From positions 62,001-126,000 of the forward strand of contig NZ_JBFRCU010000002.1 of NCBI RefSeq assembly GCF_052113205.1: a DNA stretch of 64,000 nucleotides. The letters are read 5' to 3'. The DNA is from Inquilinus sp052113205. Lineage in GTDB: Bacteria > Pseudomonadota > Alphaproteobacteria > DSM-16000 > Inquilinaceae. Position numbers and translations under genes: made by a program. Shown here piece by piece: positions 18,297-26,516 of this stretch (position 1 is its first letter; every line of letters starts with the position of its first letter). Under the pieces are notes generated by a model. That model saw only the letters and a list, made by a program, of their open reading frames with translations, made no database searches and was not told where the DNA came from.

Positions 18297-19871
18297 ATGT
18301 CCGAGCAGCAGAGCCCCTATCCGCATGTCCCGATCGCCGAGATGCTGCAGCGGATCCGGAAGGACAATGCCGGCCACGGCACCAAGCATGTGGTGATCCT
18401 GGGCGCCGGCATCGCCGGCCTGGTGGCGGCCTATGAGCTGCAGCAGCTCGGCCACATCGCCACGATCCTCGAGGGCAGCGAGCGCGTCGGCGGCCGCATC
18501 CTGACCCACCATTTCAAGGACGGCAGCTACAACGAGCTGGGGGCGATGCGTGTCCCGGGCTCGCACGACTACACCCATTATTACATCGACCGGGCGGGCC
18601 TGACCGGCCGGCTGATCCCGTTCGTCAACAGCGTCGACCAGAACTTCCTCGATATCCATGACGTGGTCTGCCGGCTGGGCGAGGACCGCAGCCGGATCTA
18701 TCCGCGCTACGGCCTGCCGGAGACCCCGCCCTCTCCCGACGGCGCCTATCCGCAGGACCCCGGCGGCGCCATCTTCGGCTGGGTGCTGGCCAACGCCATC
18801 GCGCCCCTGACCCCCTTCGAGCAGGACAGCCTGTTCAAGGGCGAGATGACCACCGACCGGCTGCGCACTCTCGACAGCCTGTCGCTCGGCGCCTTCCTCG
18901 ACACCGTGCTGCCGCAGTCGGTGAAGCAGCTGGTCGGCGCCTATACCAGCCTCGCCGTCTGGTTCGACAAGGCGGTGACGATGTTCATCCGCGACACCAT
19001 CGTCGGCACCGGCAACAACCTGACCACGCTGCAGGACGGCATGAGCCAGCTGCCCGAAACGCTGGCGGCGATGCTGCGCCCCGGCACCGTGTTGAAGCAG
19101 CACGAGGTCACCCGCATCAGCCTGACCTCCGAGACCAGCGTCGAGATCGGCTATGTCGGGCCGGAAGGGCCGCAGATCCTGGCCGCGGACTATGTGCTGT
19201 GCACCCTGCCCTTCGGCGTCATGCGCCGGATGCAGCTGGAGGGTTTCAGCTACGGCAAGCGCCTGTCGATCAGCCAGATGGCCTATGCCGCCTCGACCAA
19301 GGTCATCCTCGACTGCCGCGAGCGGTTCTGGCAGTCGCGCTACGGCATCTATGGCGGCGCCTCGATCTCGGACGGGCTGCAGCGCCAGACCTACTATCCG
19401 ATGGACCACCTGCAGGTCGAACGCGGCCCGCTGCCGCCGCGGCCCTGGTCGAACCCGCACACCGGCCCGGCGCATGACGAGCGCACCGGGCCCGCGCCGA
19501 ACGCCGATGCTTCGATGCCGGGGGCGCTGCTGGGCGCCTATTGCTGGGGCTCGGACGCGCTGCGCCTCGGGTTGATGGAGCCGGCGGCGCAGGTCGAGGC
19601 GGTGCGCCGCGGCATCGCCCGATACCACCCGGAGATCCTGGACGACAATCTGGTGGTCGATTCCGCGTCGATCTGCTGGCAGTCGCACAAATGGTCGGCC
19701 GGCGCCTTCGCCTTCCTGCTGCCGGGGCAGCTCGGCTCGATCTGGCTCGACGGCAGGAAGCCGGAAGGCCGGGTGTTCTTCGCCGGCGAGCACTGCTCGC
19801 TCGACCAGGCCTGGATCCAGGGCTCGCTGATCGCCTCGCTCGAGGCGGTCGACCAGATCGTGAGCATCTGA
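18297..19871 (+). CDS. FAD-dependent amine oxidase (L-amino-acid oxidase-like), first of two
   Basis: The 524-aa flavoprotein has the dinucleotide-binding motif ILGAGIAGLVAAYE (about 35-46), the flavin amine oxidase signature GSERVGGRI and, near the C-terminus, FFAGEHCSLDQAWIQGSLIAS, which closes the FAD site. The family oxidises primary amines or L-amino acids to imines or 2-oxo acids, releasing H2O2. There is no signal peptide. The ATG at 18297 follows CGGAGGCGAAC. It opens a tight operon with a second oxidase, a ThDP enzyme and a KASIII-like gene. A biosynthetic role in making a 2-oxo acid (for example from an aromatic amino acid) is more likely than polyamine catabolism. The amino-acid substrate is not evident. 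Confidence 0.85.
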   Translation: MSEQQSPYPHVPIAEMLQRIRKDNAGHGTKHVVILGAGIAGLVAAYELQQLGHIATILEGSERVGGRILTHHFKDGSYNELGAMRVPGSHDYTHYYIDRAGLTGRLIPFVNSVDQNFLDIHDVVCRLGEDRSRIYPRYGLPETPPSPDGAYPQDPGGAIFGWVLANAIAPLTPFEQDSLFKGEMTTDRLRTLDSLSLGAFLDTVLPQSVKQLVGAYTSLAVWFDKAVTMFIRDTIVGTGNNLTTLQDGMSQLPETLAAMLRPGTVLKQHEVTRISLTSETSVEIGYVGPEGPQILAADYVLCTLPFGVMRRMQLEGFSYGKRLSISQMAYAASTKVILDCRERFWQSRYGIYGGASISDGLQRQTYYPMDHLQVERGPLPPRPWSNPHTGPAHDERTGPAPNADASMPGALLGAYCWGSDALRLGLMEPAAQVEAVRRGIARYHPEILDDNLVVDSASICWQSHKWSAGAFAFLLPGQLGSIWLDGRKPEGRVFFAGEHCSLDQAWIQGSLIASLEAVDQIVSI

Positions 19872-19904
19872 CGTGGCGGCCGCGCAACCATCCTTGCAGA
19901 CGGA

Positions 19905-21524
19905 GTGATGATCATGGGCGCAGACATCGGCAGCGTGATCGACTGTGCGATCATCGGCGGCGGCATGGGCGGCGTGTACAGCGCCTGGCGGCTGGCCACC
20001 GCGCCGGACTCGAAGATCCCGGCGGCCGGCATCCACCTGTTCGAGATGAGCGACCGGATCGGCGGGCGGCTCGACACCGTCCGCCTGCCCGGCATGCCGC
20101 ATGTGCCGGCCGAGCTGGGCGGGATGCGGATCATGACCACGCAGCTGCTGGTCATGGGGCTGGTCAAGCATCTGGGCTTCCAGACCGAGCCCTTCCCGAT
20201 GGGCGGGGCCCAGAACCTGGCCTATTTGCGCAGCCACCGCTTCCAGGTCCATCAGTATACCGACGCCGCGACGGTGCCGTACTGGCTGACCGAGCAGGAG
20301 CGCGGCAAGTCGCCGTCGCAGTTGGTGGTGCAGGCGATCGAGACGATCATCCCCGGCGCCACCAAGATGAGCAGTGCGGAGCTGCGCGCCGCCTGCGCCG
20401 CTGCCACCCTGAACGGCTTCCCGCTGCGCCAGCACGGCTTCTGGCAGGTGCTGCTGAACCTGCTGAGCGTCGAGGCCTACAACCTCGCCCTCGCCGGCGG
20501 CGGCTTCAACACGGTGCTGACCAACTGGAACGCCGCCGAGGCCATCCCCTGGTACATGGAGGATTGGTCGATCCCGCCGGACCAGACCCCGTATGTCCAC
20601 CTGCCGGAGGGGTACGAGGCCCTGCCCTGGCGCCTGCGCGACCAGTTCGCGGCGGCCGGCGGCCATGTCCATCTGCGGCGGGAGCTGATCGCCTTCAGCC
20701 GGCGCGAGGACGGGCTGTACGCCCTGACCATCCATGACCACGGCATCGGCCGTGACCATGTCGTGTTGGCGCGCCGCCTGATCCTGGCGATGCCGCGCCG
20801 GTCGCTGGACCGCATCGCCGAGCATCCGCTGGACCGGGCCGGCCCGAGCGAGTTCTTCGCCAAGCCCGGCGTGGCCGAGCTGCTGGCCACCGTCACCGGC
20901 CAGGCGCTGTACAAATTCGCCCTGGCCTATCCGCAGCCCTGGTGGCACCAGCTGGGCCTGACCTCGGGCGATTCCGTCACCGACCTGCCGCTGCGCCAGA
21001 TCTATTATTTCGAGACCGAAGGCGACATGCCCGGCGGCGACCCGCGGAACCACAACTCGCTGCTGGTCGCGGCCTATACCGATGGTATCTCGGTCGATTA
21101 TTGGGAGGGCGTGCGCGACAGCGGGCCGCCCTTCGAGGGCCGCCACAATCCTTTCGTCACCGGCGCCGAGCCGAAGCTGGGCGACGTCTACCGGATCAGC
21201 GCGCTGATGGTGGCCGAGGCGCATCGCCAGCTGAAGGAAGTGCATGGCGTGGCGGAGGCGCCGGAGCCTTATGCCGCCGCCTTCCGCGACTGGGGCGACG
21301 ACCCCTATGGCGGCGGCTGGCATTCCTGGAACATCGGCGTCGACACCGCGGCGGTGATGCCGCTGATCGTCAAGCCGGTGCTCGACGAGGAGGTCTATAT
21401 CTGCGGCGAATCCTACTCGACCTATCAGGGCTGGGTCGAAGGCGCGCTGCAGACCGCCGAGATGATGCTGACCAGGCATTTCGGCCTGACCGCCCCGGAC
21501 TTCAGCCCCGCCTCCGCCGCCTGA
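19905..21524 (+). CDS. FAD-dependent amine oxidase-like protein, second of two
   Basis: The 539-aa protein carries IIGGGMGGVYSAWRL (about 16-30) for ADP binding and EMSDRIGGRLDT, the usual follow-up in flavin amine oxidases. A late YICGESYSTYQGWVEGALQTAE segment corresponds to the C-terminal FAD motif. It is clearly paralogous in architecture to the preceding gene but divergent in sequence. It starts 33 bp after the first oxidase; ATGs at 19905, 19908 and 19914 are all possible after a GGAG site. Two different amine oxidases in one operon suggest either two substrates, sequential oxidation, or a pair as in indole-type pathways where an oxidase and a partner act together. Function is inferred from the family only. 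Confidence 0.8.
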   Translation: MMIMGADIGSVIDCAIIGGGMGGVYSAWRLATAPDSKIPAAGIHLFEMSDRIGGRLDTVRLPGMPHVPAELGGMRIMTTQLLVMGLVKHLGFQTEPFPMGGAQNLAYLRSHRFQVHQYTDAATVPYWLTEQERGKSPSQLVVQAIETIIPGATKMSSAELRAACAAATLNGFPLRQHGFWQVLLNLLSVEAYNLALAGGGFNTVLTNWNAAEAIPWYMEDWSIPPDQTPYVHLPEGYEALPWRLRDQFAAAGGHVHLRRELIAFSRREDGLYALTIHDHGIGRDHVVLARRLILAMPRRSLDRIAEHPLDRAGPSEFFAKPGVAELLATVTGQALYKFALAYPQPWWHQLGLTSGDSVTDLPLRQIYYFETEGDMPGGDPRNHNSLLVAAYTDGISVDYWEGVRDSGPPFEGRHNPFVTGAEPKLGDVYRISALMVAEAHRQLKEVHGVAEAPEPYAAAFRDWGDDPYGGGWHSWNIGVDTAAVMPLIVKPVLDEEVYICGESYSTYQGWVEGALQTAEMMLTRHFGLTAPDFSPASAA

Positions 21525-21555
21525 TCTCCCGTCCCTTGTCCCGAAAGTTCCCGCG

Positions 21556-23346
21556 ATGCTGCAGCAGAGCACGACCTACTACCGCACAGTGACCGACCGG
21601 ACGGTGTCGCAGCTGCTGCTCGACTATCTGAAGCTCGAGGATGTCCGCTACCTGTTCGGCATCCCCGGCGGCGGCATCATGTATCTGCTGAACGATCTGC
21701 GGCTGCGCGAGGACGAGTTCACCTACATCGTCTGCCGGCACGAGACCGGCGCCGCCTACATGGCGGACGGGCTGCACCGCGTCACCGGGGGGCTGGGCGT
21801 GGTCCTGGCCACCACCGGCCCGGGCGCGGTCAACGCCCTGACCGGGGTGATGAACGCCCAGGCCGACCACTCCGCCGTCCTGGCCATCACCGGCGAGGTG
21901 GCCGAGAGCTATTTCGGCAAGGGCTATCTGCAGCAGGGCGTCGACGGCACGCTGAATGTCGACGCCGTGTACCAGGCCTCGGTGCAGTACAGCGCCATGA
22001 TCGCCAGCCCGGACGATTTCGCCACCCTGTTCACCCAGGCGCTGCGCGACGCGCTATCGATCCCGTTCCGCGCCTCCCATATCAGCCTGCCGGTCGACGT
22101 CTCGAACGAGACGCCCACCAAGCCGGTGGCGTTCCCGGCGAGCTGGCGGAACTACCGCACCGTGCCGCAGGCCAGCGACCGCGCCCGCACCGATCAGGCG
22201 CTGGACCTGCTGCTGCGGGCGAAGCGGCCGCTGATCATGCTCGGCAACGGCAACCGGTTCGCGATGCAGGGTGAGCGGCGCGACAGGTTCATCGCCTTCG
22301 TCGAGCGCTTCGGCATCCCGGTGATGACCTCGCCCGACGGCAAGGCGCTGTTCCCGGAGACCCACCCGCTGTCGCTGCGCAACACCGGCCTGGCCGGCTG
22401 CATCTGGCCCGGCCTGTATCTCGCCGCGGCCGGCGGCGGCCCGGCCTATGACGCATTGATGGTGATGGGGTCGGTGCTGGGCAACCTCGCCACCGGCAAC
22501 TGGAACACCGCCCTGCTGCCGCAGGGGCCGCTGATCCAGGTCGATGCCGACCAGGCGGTGATCGGCCGCGTCTTCCCGATCGAGCTTGGCATCGTCAGCG
22601 AGCTCGGCCAGTTCATCGACGATTTGTGCGAGCTGGCGGCGCGGCGCCAGCCGGACGAGGCGGCGGTGGCGGAGCGCAAGAAATATGTCAGCTGGATCCG
22701 GGACAACCACGCGCCGTGGTACGACCCGGAGAAGCGCGAATCCCAGGCCAGCCCGATCCTGCCGCAATCGGCGATGCGGGTGATCAACGAGGTGGTGCCG
22801 GCCGGCAGCCACATCTTCATCGACTGCGCCAACTGCGTCGGCTGGACGCTGAACGACCTGGCGATCGACCCGCCGACNCAGCTGCATCTGTCGCTCGACA
22901 CCGGGCCGCTCGGCTTCGGCACCTGCGCCGTGGTCGGCGGCAAGCTCGGCGCGCCGGACCGGACCTGCATCGCGATCACCGGCGACGGCGCCTTCCTGAT
23001 GCATGGCAGCGAGGTGTCGACCGCCGCGCGCTACGGCATCGGCGCCGTCTGGATCGTCATGGACAACAACGACCTGGCCATGGTCAGCCAGGGCAACGCG
23101 CATTTCTTCCCCCAGCCGCCCGAGCCGTCCTGGACCGACTACTACGAGCTGGGCGCGCCGGACCTGGCGGCCTTCGCCACGGGGCTGGGCGCCACCACCT
23201 ACACGGTGCGCGACCCCGGGCAGTTGCACGCCGCCCTGACCAAGGCGATCGGCCAGGCCGACCTGTACCGCCGGCCGCAGGTGATCGTGCTGGAGATCGA
23301 CCGGTCCGAGGTGCCGCCCTACTACCGCACCCCGCCGCAGGCCTGA
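21556..23346 (+). CDS. Thiamine-diphosphate-dependent enzyme (acetolactate synthase / 2-oxo acid decarboxylase-like)
   Basis: The 596-aa product shows the three-domain ThDP fold: an N-terminal pyrimidine domain with catalytic Glu63 in CRHETGAAY and GPGAVNALTG, a central domain, and a C-terminal PP domain with the ThDP motif from GDG (476-478) to NN (504-505). The family decarboxylates 2-oxo acids and can ligate the bound aldehyde equivalent to an acceptor, giving acyloins or acetolactate. It follows two amine oxidases that could make 2-oxo acids and precedes a KASIII-like gene. Acyloin-type carboligation is therefore the favoured hypothesis over branched-chain amino-acid synthesis, for which no ilv genes are present. 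Base 22878 is ambiguous (residue 441). Confidence 0.82.
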   Translation: MLQQSTTYYRTVTDRTVSQLLLDYLKLEDVRYLFGIPGGGIMYLLNDLRLREDEFTYIVCRHETGAAYMADGLHRVTGGLGVVLATTGPGAVNALTGVMNAQADHSAVLAITGEVAESYFGKGYLQQGVDGTLNVDAVYQASVQYSAMIASPDDFATLFTQALRDALSIPFRASHISLPVDVSNETPTKPVAFPASWRNYRTVPQASDRARTDQALDLLLRAKRPLIMLGNGNRFAMQGERRDRFIAFVERFGIPVMTSPDGKALFPETHPLSLRNTGLAGCIWPGLYLAAAGGGPAYDALMVMGSVLGNLATGNWNTALLPQGPLIQVDADQAVIGRVFPIELGIVSELGQFIDDLCELAARRQPDEAAVAERKKYVSWIRDNHAPWYDPEKRESQASPILPQSAMRVINEVVPAGSHIFIDCANCVGWTLNDLAIDPPXQLHLSLDTGPLGFGTCAVVGGKLGAPDRTCIAITGDGAFLMHGSEVSTAARYGIGAVWIVMDNNDLAMVSQGNAHFFPQPPEPSWTDYYELGAPDLAAFATGLGATTYTVRDPGQLHAALTKAIGQADLYRRPQVIVLEIDRSEVPPYYRTPPQA

Positions 23347-23387
23347 ACATGCCCGTCGCACTCCAGGCTTCGCGGAAGGATTGGTGA

Positions 23388-24416
23388 ATGGTTGACAACA
23401 CCGCCCGCATCAAGGGCGTCGGCTTCGCGGTGCCGGAGCAGGTCCGCACCAACGATGCGCCGGTCTTCGACTGGATCAAGGCCAACCCGCCGCCGCACAC
23501 CGACCTGTTCCAGGGCTTCGACCAGCGCCGGATCCTGGCGCCGGGCCAGAGCCTGATCGGGCTGATGGCCGAGGCCGCCGCCGCCGCCCTGGTCGATGCC
23601 GGGCTGGGCGCCGGCGACATCGACCTGCTGGTCGGCGCCGCCTCGGTGGCCGACTACATCAGCCCGAACGACCTGGTGGCGCTGCACCAGACGCTGAACC
23701 TGCCGCCGCGCTGCCAGGTGCTGCCGCTGGGGACTGAGTTCACCATCTTCAACGACGGGCTGGTCCTGGCCGAGGCGCTGATCCGCACCGGCCGCGGCCT
23801 GCGCAACGCGCTGGTCGTCTGCGGCTGCAACTGGAGCCGGCATGTCAGCTATCACGAGGCGACCTGCATCGGCGCCGCCGACGGCGCCGGCGCGGCGGTG
23901 ATGGCGGTGAGCGACGACGCGCAGCGCTTCGCCCTGGTCGACGTGGTGACCGACACCGACACCGGCTATTTCGGCGCCATGCATATGAGCGCCCGGCCGG
24001 CCGGCACGATCGACCCGCCGCCGCCCTATCTGGCCAAGAGCTTCACCACCCCGCTGATGTATATCGGCGACGAGGGGGCCGCGTCGTACGAGGAGTACGG
24101 CGCCAAGATCCCGCCGCGGATCGTCGACCGGCTGCTGCGCCGCAACGGGCTGGCGGCCGACGAGATCACGCTGATCGCGCACCAGGCCTCGTCGGTGCTG
24201 AGCGGCGCCTGGGCCGAGGCGATCCGGCCGGGCCAGTACCTGTCGACGTTGACCGAATACGCCAACATGACCTCGGCCTCGGTGCCGGTGACGCTGGCGG
24301 CGCTCTATTCCGAGATCGCCCGGGACAACCTGGTGCTGCTGACCATCGGCCTGCAGCAGCAGACCTCGGCGGTGCTGCTGCGCCGCCGCTGCGCCCGGGG
24401 GCAGGTCGCCGTCTGA
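23388..24416 (+). CDS. KASIII (FabH)-like condensing-enzyme-fold protein lacking the canonical cysteine
   Basis: The 342-aa protein has the length and thiolase fold pattern of KASIII/FabH-like enzymes. The catalytic His is recognisable at His265 (LIAHQASS) and the Asn at Asn293 (YANMTSASVPVTL). Where FabH has its nucleophile (A-C-A-G), spacing to the conserved ALVV strand (141-144) places the site near residues 117-120, which read EFTI, so the cysteine is missing. Without Cys the enzyme cannot form the usual acyl-thioester. It might decarboxylate, bind a ligand, or transfer acyl groups directly. GGAAGGA precedes the ATG. It ends the oxidase-ThDP operon, 41 bp after the ThDP gene. FabH-like acyltransferases accompany ThDP enzymes in acyloin pathways such as xenocyloin. 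Confidence 0.75.
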   Translation: MVDNTARIKGVGFAVPEQVRTNDAPVFDWIKANPPPHTDLFQGFDQRRILAPGQSLIGLMAEAAAAALVDAGLGAGDIDLLVGAASVADYISPNDLVALHQTLNLPPRCQVLPLGTEFTIFNDGLVLAEALIRTGRGLRNALVVCGCNWSRHVSYHEATCIGAADGAGAAVMAVSDDAQRFALVDVVTDTDTGYFGAMHMSARPAGTIDPPPPYLAKSFTTPLMYIGDEGAASYEEYGAKIPPRIVDRLLRRNGLAADEITLIAHQASSVLSGAWAEAIRPGQYLSTLTEYANMTSASVPVTLAALYSEIARDNLVLLTIGLQQQTSAVLLRRRCARGQVAV

Positions 24417-24697
24417 GCCCGCGGGGCGGCGCCAGGCCCCGCTTCGGCCTCGACCGAGGCGGCCTTCGATCGATGCGGTCGAAACCGGCTGTCGCTTCCG
24501 ATGGCCGCCAGTCATTCGCTATCTCGTCCAGTGCGAATGGTGGTTCATACCCCAGTCACAGTGCTGAACATTGCGGCGGCTATACAGAAACATAAGCTGA
24601 GCCGTGCAATATTGCGCCAAGTTCCCCGGCGATATCGGCGGAATATTGTCGTATGACTGGAGTGCGCGGGCGGCGGCCGAAAAAATTGGAGGCCTTC

Positions 24698-25468
24698 ATG
24701 CACAACAGTATCGCCCCTAAGAGGGAAGCCGCGTCAGACGGGCTGGCCGCGCTGTTCAACTCCATCGAGACCCGCAGCGGCATCGCCGGTGTCTCAAGCC
24801 GGGCGATCGGTCCTAACGAAGCGGCGTTCCGCGCCATGCATCTGGATCTCGGCGAGATCTGTGCGGCGCTTCGGGCCGCCGATCTCGACCCCCCTCTGGT
24901 CACCGTCTGCGCCGACGTGCTGCGCATCCCGGACCGGCTCGATTGGACCCTGCGCCGGACCGAGCTGGTGATCGCGGCCCGCCGGATCCAGTCCGACGGC
25001 TATGCCACCTTCAATCTGGACTACCGCGACAGCACGACGGCCAGCCTGACCGTGTTCACCGATGAGGTGGACGGCCGGTTCCAGGCAATCGCCATGACCG
25101 CGCCCGACGGGCCGCAGCCGGCGGCCTTCTTCTTCGACGCCCCCCCTGCAACGGGCGGCACCCGAATCCACCTGCCGCTGCGCCAGCCCGTCGAGACGTC
25201 GCTGGGCAGCATGCGGGACCTGCCGCCGCGCGCGATGACGGTCGTCGAGCAGGCGCTTCAGATCGAATGCGCCGTCGCCTCGCTGCTGCGCGAGCAGCGC
25301 CCCGACCTGGCCGGGGCGATGATCGGCTGGATCAAATCCTGGTCCGCCGACGTGCCCGGCTTGGCCCGGATCGCGGCGGAACTCGACAAGCTTCTGGCCG
25401 CGCAGGCCGGTGCGACCCTGACATCGCTGTCCTCCTGGCAGAAGAACGCCATGGCCGCGACCGGCTGA
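24698..25468 (+). CDS. Uncharacterised protein, 256 aa
   Basis: I do not recognise this family. The protein starts MHNSIAPKREAASDGLAALF behind a good GGAGG site (an earlier in-frame ATG lacks one). It is soluble, with no signal peptide or membrane helix. A central beta-rich region contains YATFNLDYRDSTTASLTVFTD, and the C-terminal half looks helical (MTVVEQALQIECAVASLLREQ...). It lies 281 bp after the KASIII-like gene in the same direction. That gap is more A+T-rich than its surroundings and holds a CATTCGC/GCGAATG inverted repeat (24513-24539), so it probably has its own promoter. It may be an accessory to the oxidase-ThDP-KASIII pathway or unrelated. Confidence 0.6.
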   Translation: MHNSIAPKREAASDGLAALFNSIETRSGIAGVSSRAIGPNEAAFRAMHLDLGEICAALRAADLDPPLVTVCADVLRIPDRLDWTLRRTELVIAARRIQSDGYATFNLDYRDSTTASLTVFTDEVDGRFQAIAMTAPDGPQPAAFFFDAPPATGGTRIHLPLRQPVETSLGSMRDLPPRAMTVVEQALQIECAVASLLREQRPDLAGAMIGWIKSWSADVPGLARIAAELDKLLAAQAGATLTSLSSWQKNAMAATG

Positions 25469-25513
25469 CACCGACGAGTTCGTGATCGGCCCGTCCCTCT
25501 CCGCCCAACGAAC

Positions 25514-25600
25514 CGTCATTGCGAGGAGGCAAAGCCGACGAAGCAATCCAGGGACCGGTTCGCACTGGCCCTGGATTGCTTCGCTGCGCTCGCAATGACG
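25514..25600. repeat. Hairpin (REP-like) intergenic repeat, copy 1
   Basis: The element starts CGTCATTGCGAGGAGGC and ends with its near inverse, GGATTGCTTCGCTGCGCTCGCAATGACG broken by a short loop; the arms pair through CGTCATTGCGAG and GAAGCAATCCA. A closely similar copy is at 52628-52713. It fills the convergent gap between the genes ending at 25468 and 25660 and could act as a two-way terminator. Confidence 0.85.
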
Positions 25601-25659
25601 ACCTTTTATGGGGTTCGCCGGTCTGACACCGTATCGGCCCCTCCGCTCGGTGCGGCCTG

Positions 25660-26493
25660 CTACCCCCGGGCGGTCTCGGCCCAGAGGTCGCGGGCCAGCC
25701 CGGCCAGGGTCAGGGATTCGGCCCAACGGTCGGTGGTGTCGTTGCCGTCACGGCCGGTGATGGCATAGGGCTGCGGCCCCAGCTCGCAGGTGAAGGACAG
25801 CGTCGCGTCCGCCGCGGCGCGGCGGCGCCAGCTGCGGAAGCCATGGCCCCACCAGTCGAGGAACAGGTCCACCCAGGGCTTGTGGTGCGGGAAGGAAATC
25901 TCGATCTGCACCTGCTCGCGTGAGGCGACGCGGCCGTGGAAGGCCCAGGAATTCTCCAGGATCCGGTGGATCAGGGCGTGGTTCTCGTCCGACACCGGCC
26001 AGGCGAATTCCCGCCCGACCAGGAAGTGCGACAGGTCGGCCAGCAGCGGCAGCCCCGGGAACCGGTCGAGCAGGTCGAGGGTGAAGTACAGATCCGTCGT
26101 CATCCGGTCGCGATGGGTCTCGATCAGCACCGGAAACTCCACCTGCTCAGCCAGGCGGCGCCAGCCTTCGATCAGCTTCACGCACTCCTCCAGCCGCCGC
26201 GGCCGGACATCCGGCTGCAGGTTGATGTGGTGCACCGGGAACTGCGCCGCGATCTCCAGCACCGGCTTCAGCTCGTCGACNGTCTTCGGGAAGCACACGC
26301 CTTCGGCGACCATGCCGGAGTGCAGGCCGCCCGCCATGCGGCGGACCAGATCCCGGTCGGTCCAGGGCGTGCTGATGCCGTCGAAGCCGGCCCCGGCGAT
26401 CATCTCGACATTGGCCTCGACCGTGCGCTCGAACCCGTCGGTGTGGCGCCGCTCCATCGCCCAGAGCGACTGAAGCACCAATAGCCGCTGCAT
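25660..26493 (-). CDS. Sugar phosphate isomerase/epimerase-like TIM-barrel protein
   Basis: The 277-aa product has the AP-endonuclease-2/xylose-isomerase-like TIM-barrel pattern. Metal-ligand-type residues are visible in VLIETHRDRMTTDL, LPLLADLSHFLVG and TCELGPQPYAITG. Members isomerise or epimerise ketoses and inososes. The start codon ATG at 26493 lies 24 bp after the permease gene, so it is the last gene of the cyclitol importer operon. It could act on the imported cyclitol after oxidation, together with the second TIM-barrel enzyme at 30259-31080. Base 26281 is ambiguous, leaving one residue unknown. The specific reaction cannot be assigned. Confidence 0.78.
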   Translation of the reverse strand: MQRLLVLQSLWAMERRHTDGFERTVEANVEMIAGAGFDGISTPWTDRDLVRRMAGGLHSGMVAEGVCFPKXVDELKPVLEIAAQFPVHHINLQPDVRPRRLEECVKLIEGWRRLAEQVEFPVLIETHRDRMTTDLYFTLDLLDRFPGLPLLADLSHFLVGREFAWPVSDENHALIHRILENSWAFHGRVASREQVQIEISFPHHKPWVDLFLDWWGHGFRSWRRRAAADATLSFTCELGPQPYAITGRDGNDTTDRWAESLTLAGLARDLWAETARG

Positions 26494-26516
26494 TCCCCTG
26501 CCCCCTCCCCTTGCTT

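Noticed and set aside
18045..21572. Upstream extension of the response-regulator frame through the two oxidase genes
   Set aside because: The part before the ATG at 18044 has no recognisable domains and is antisense to two flavin oxidases; the regulator domain begins right after 18044 with a proper ribosome-binding site.
21556..23346. Assignment of the ThDP enzyme as housekeeping acetolactate synthase (IlvB)
   Set aside because: It lacks an adjacent small regulatory subunit gene and ilvC, and sits in an operon of amine oxidases and a KASIII-like gene. The family resemblance alone does not justify the gene name.
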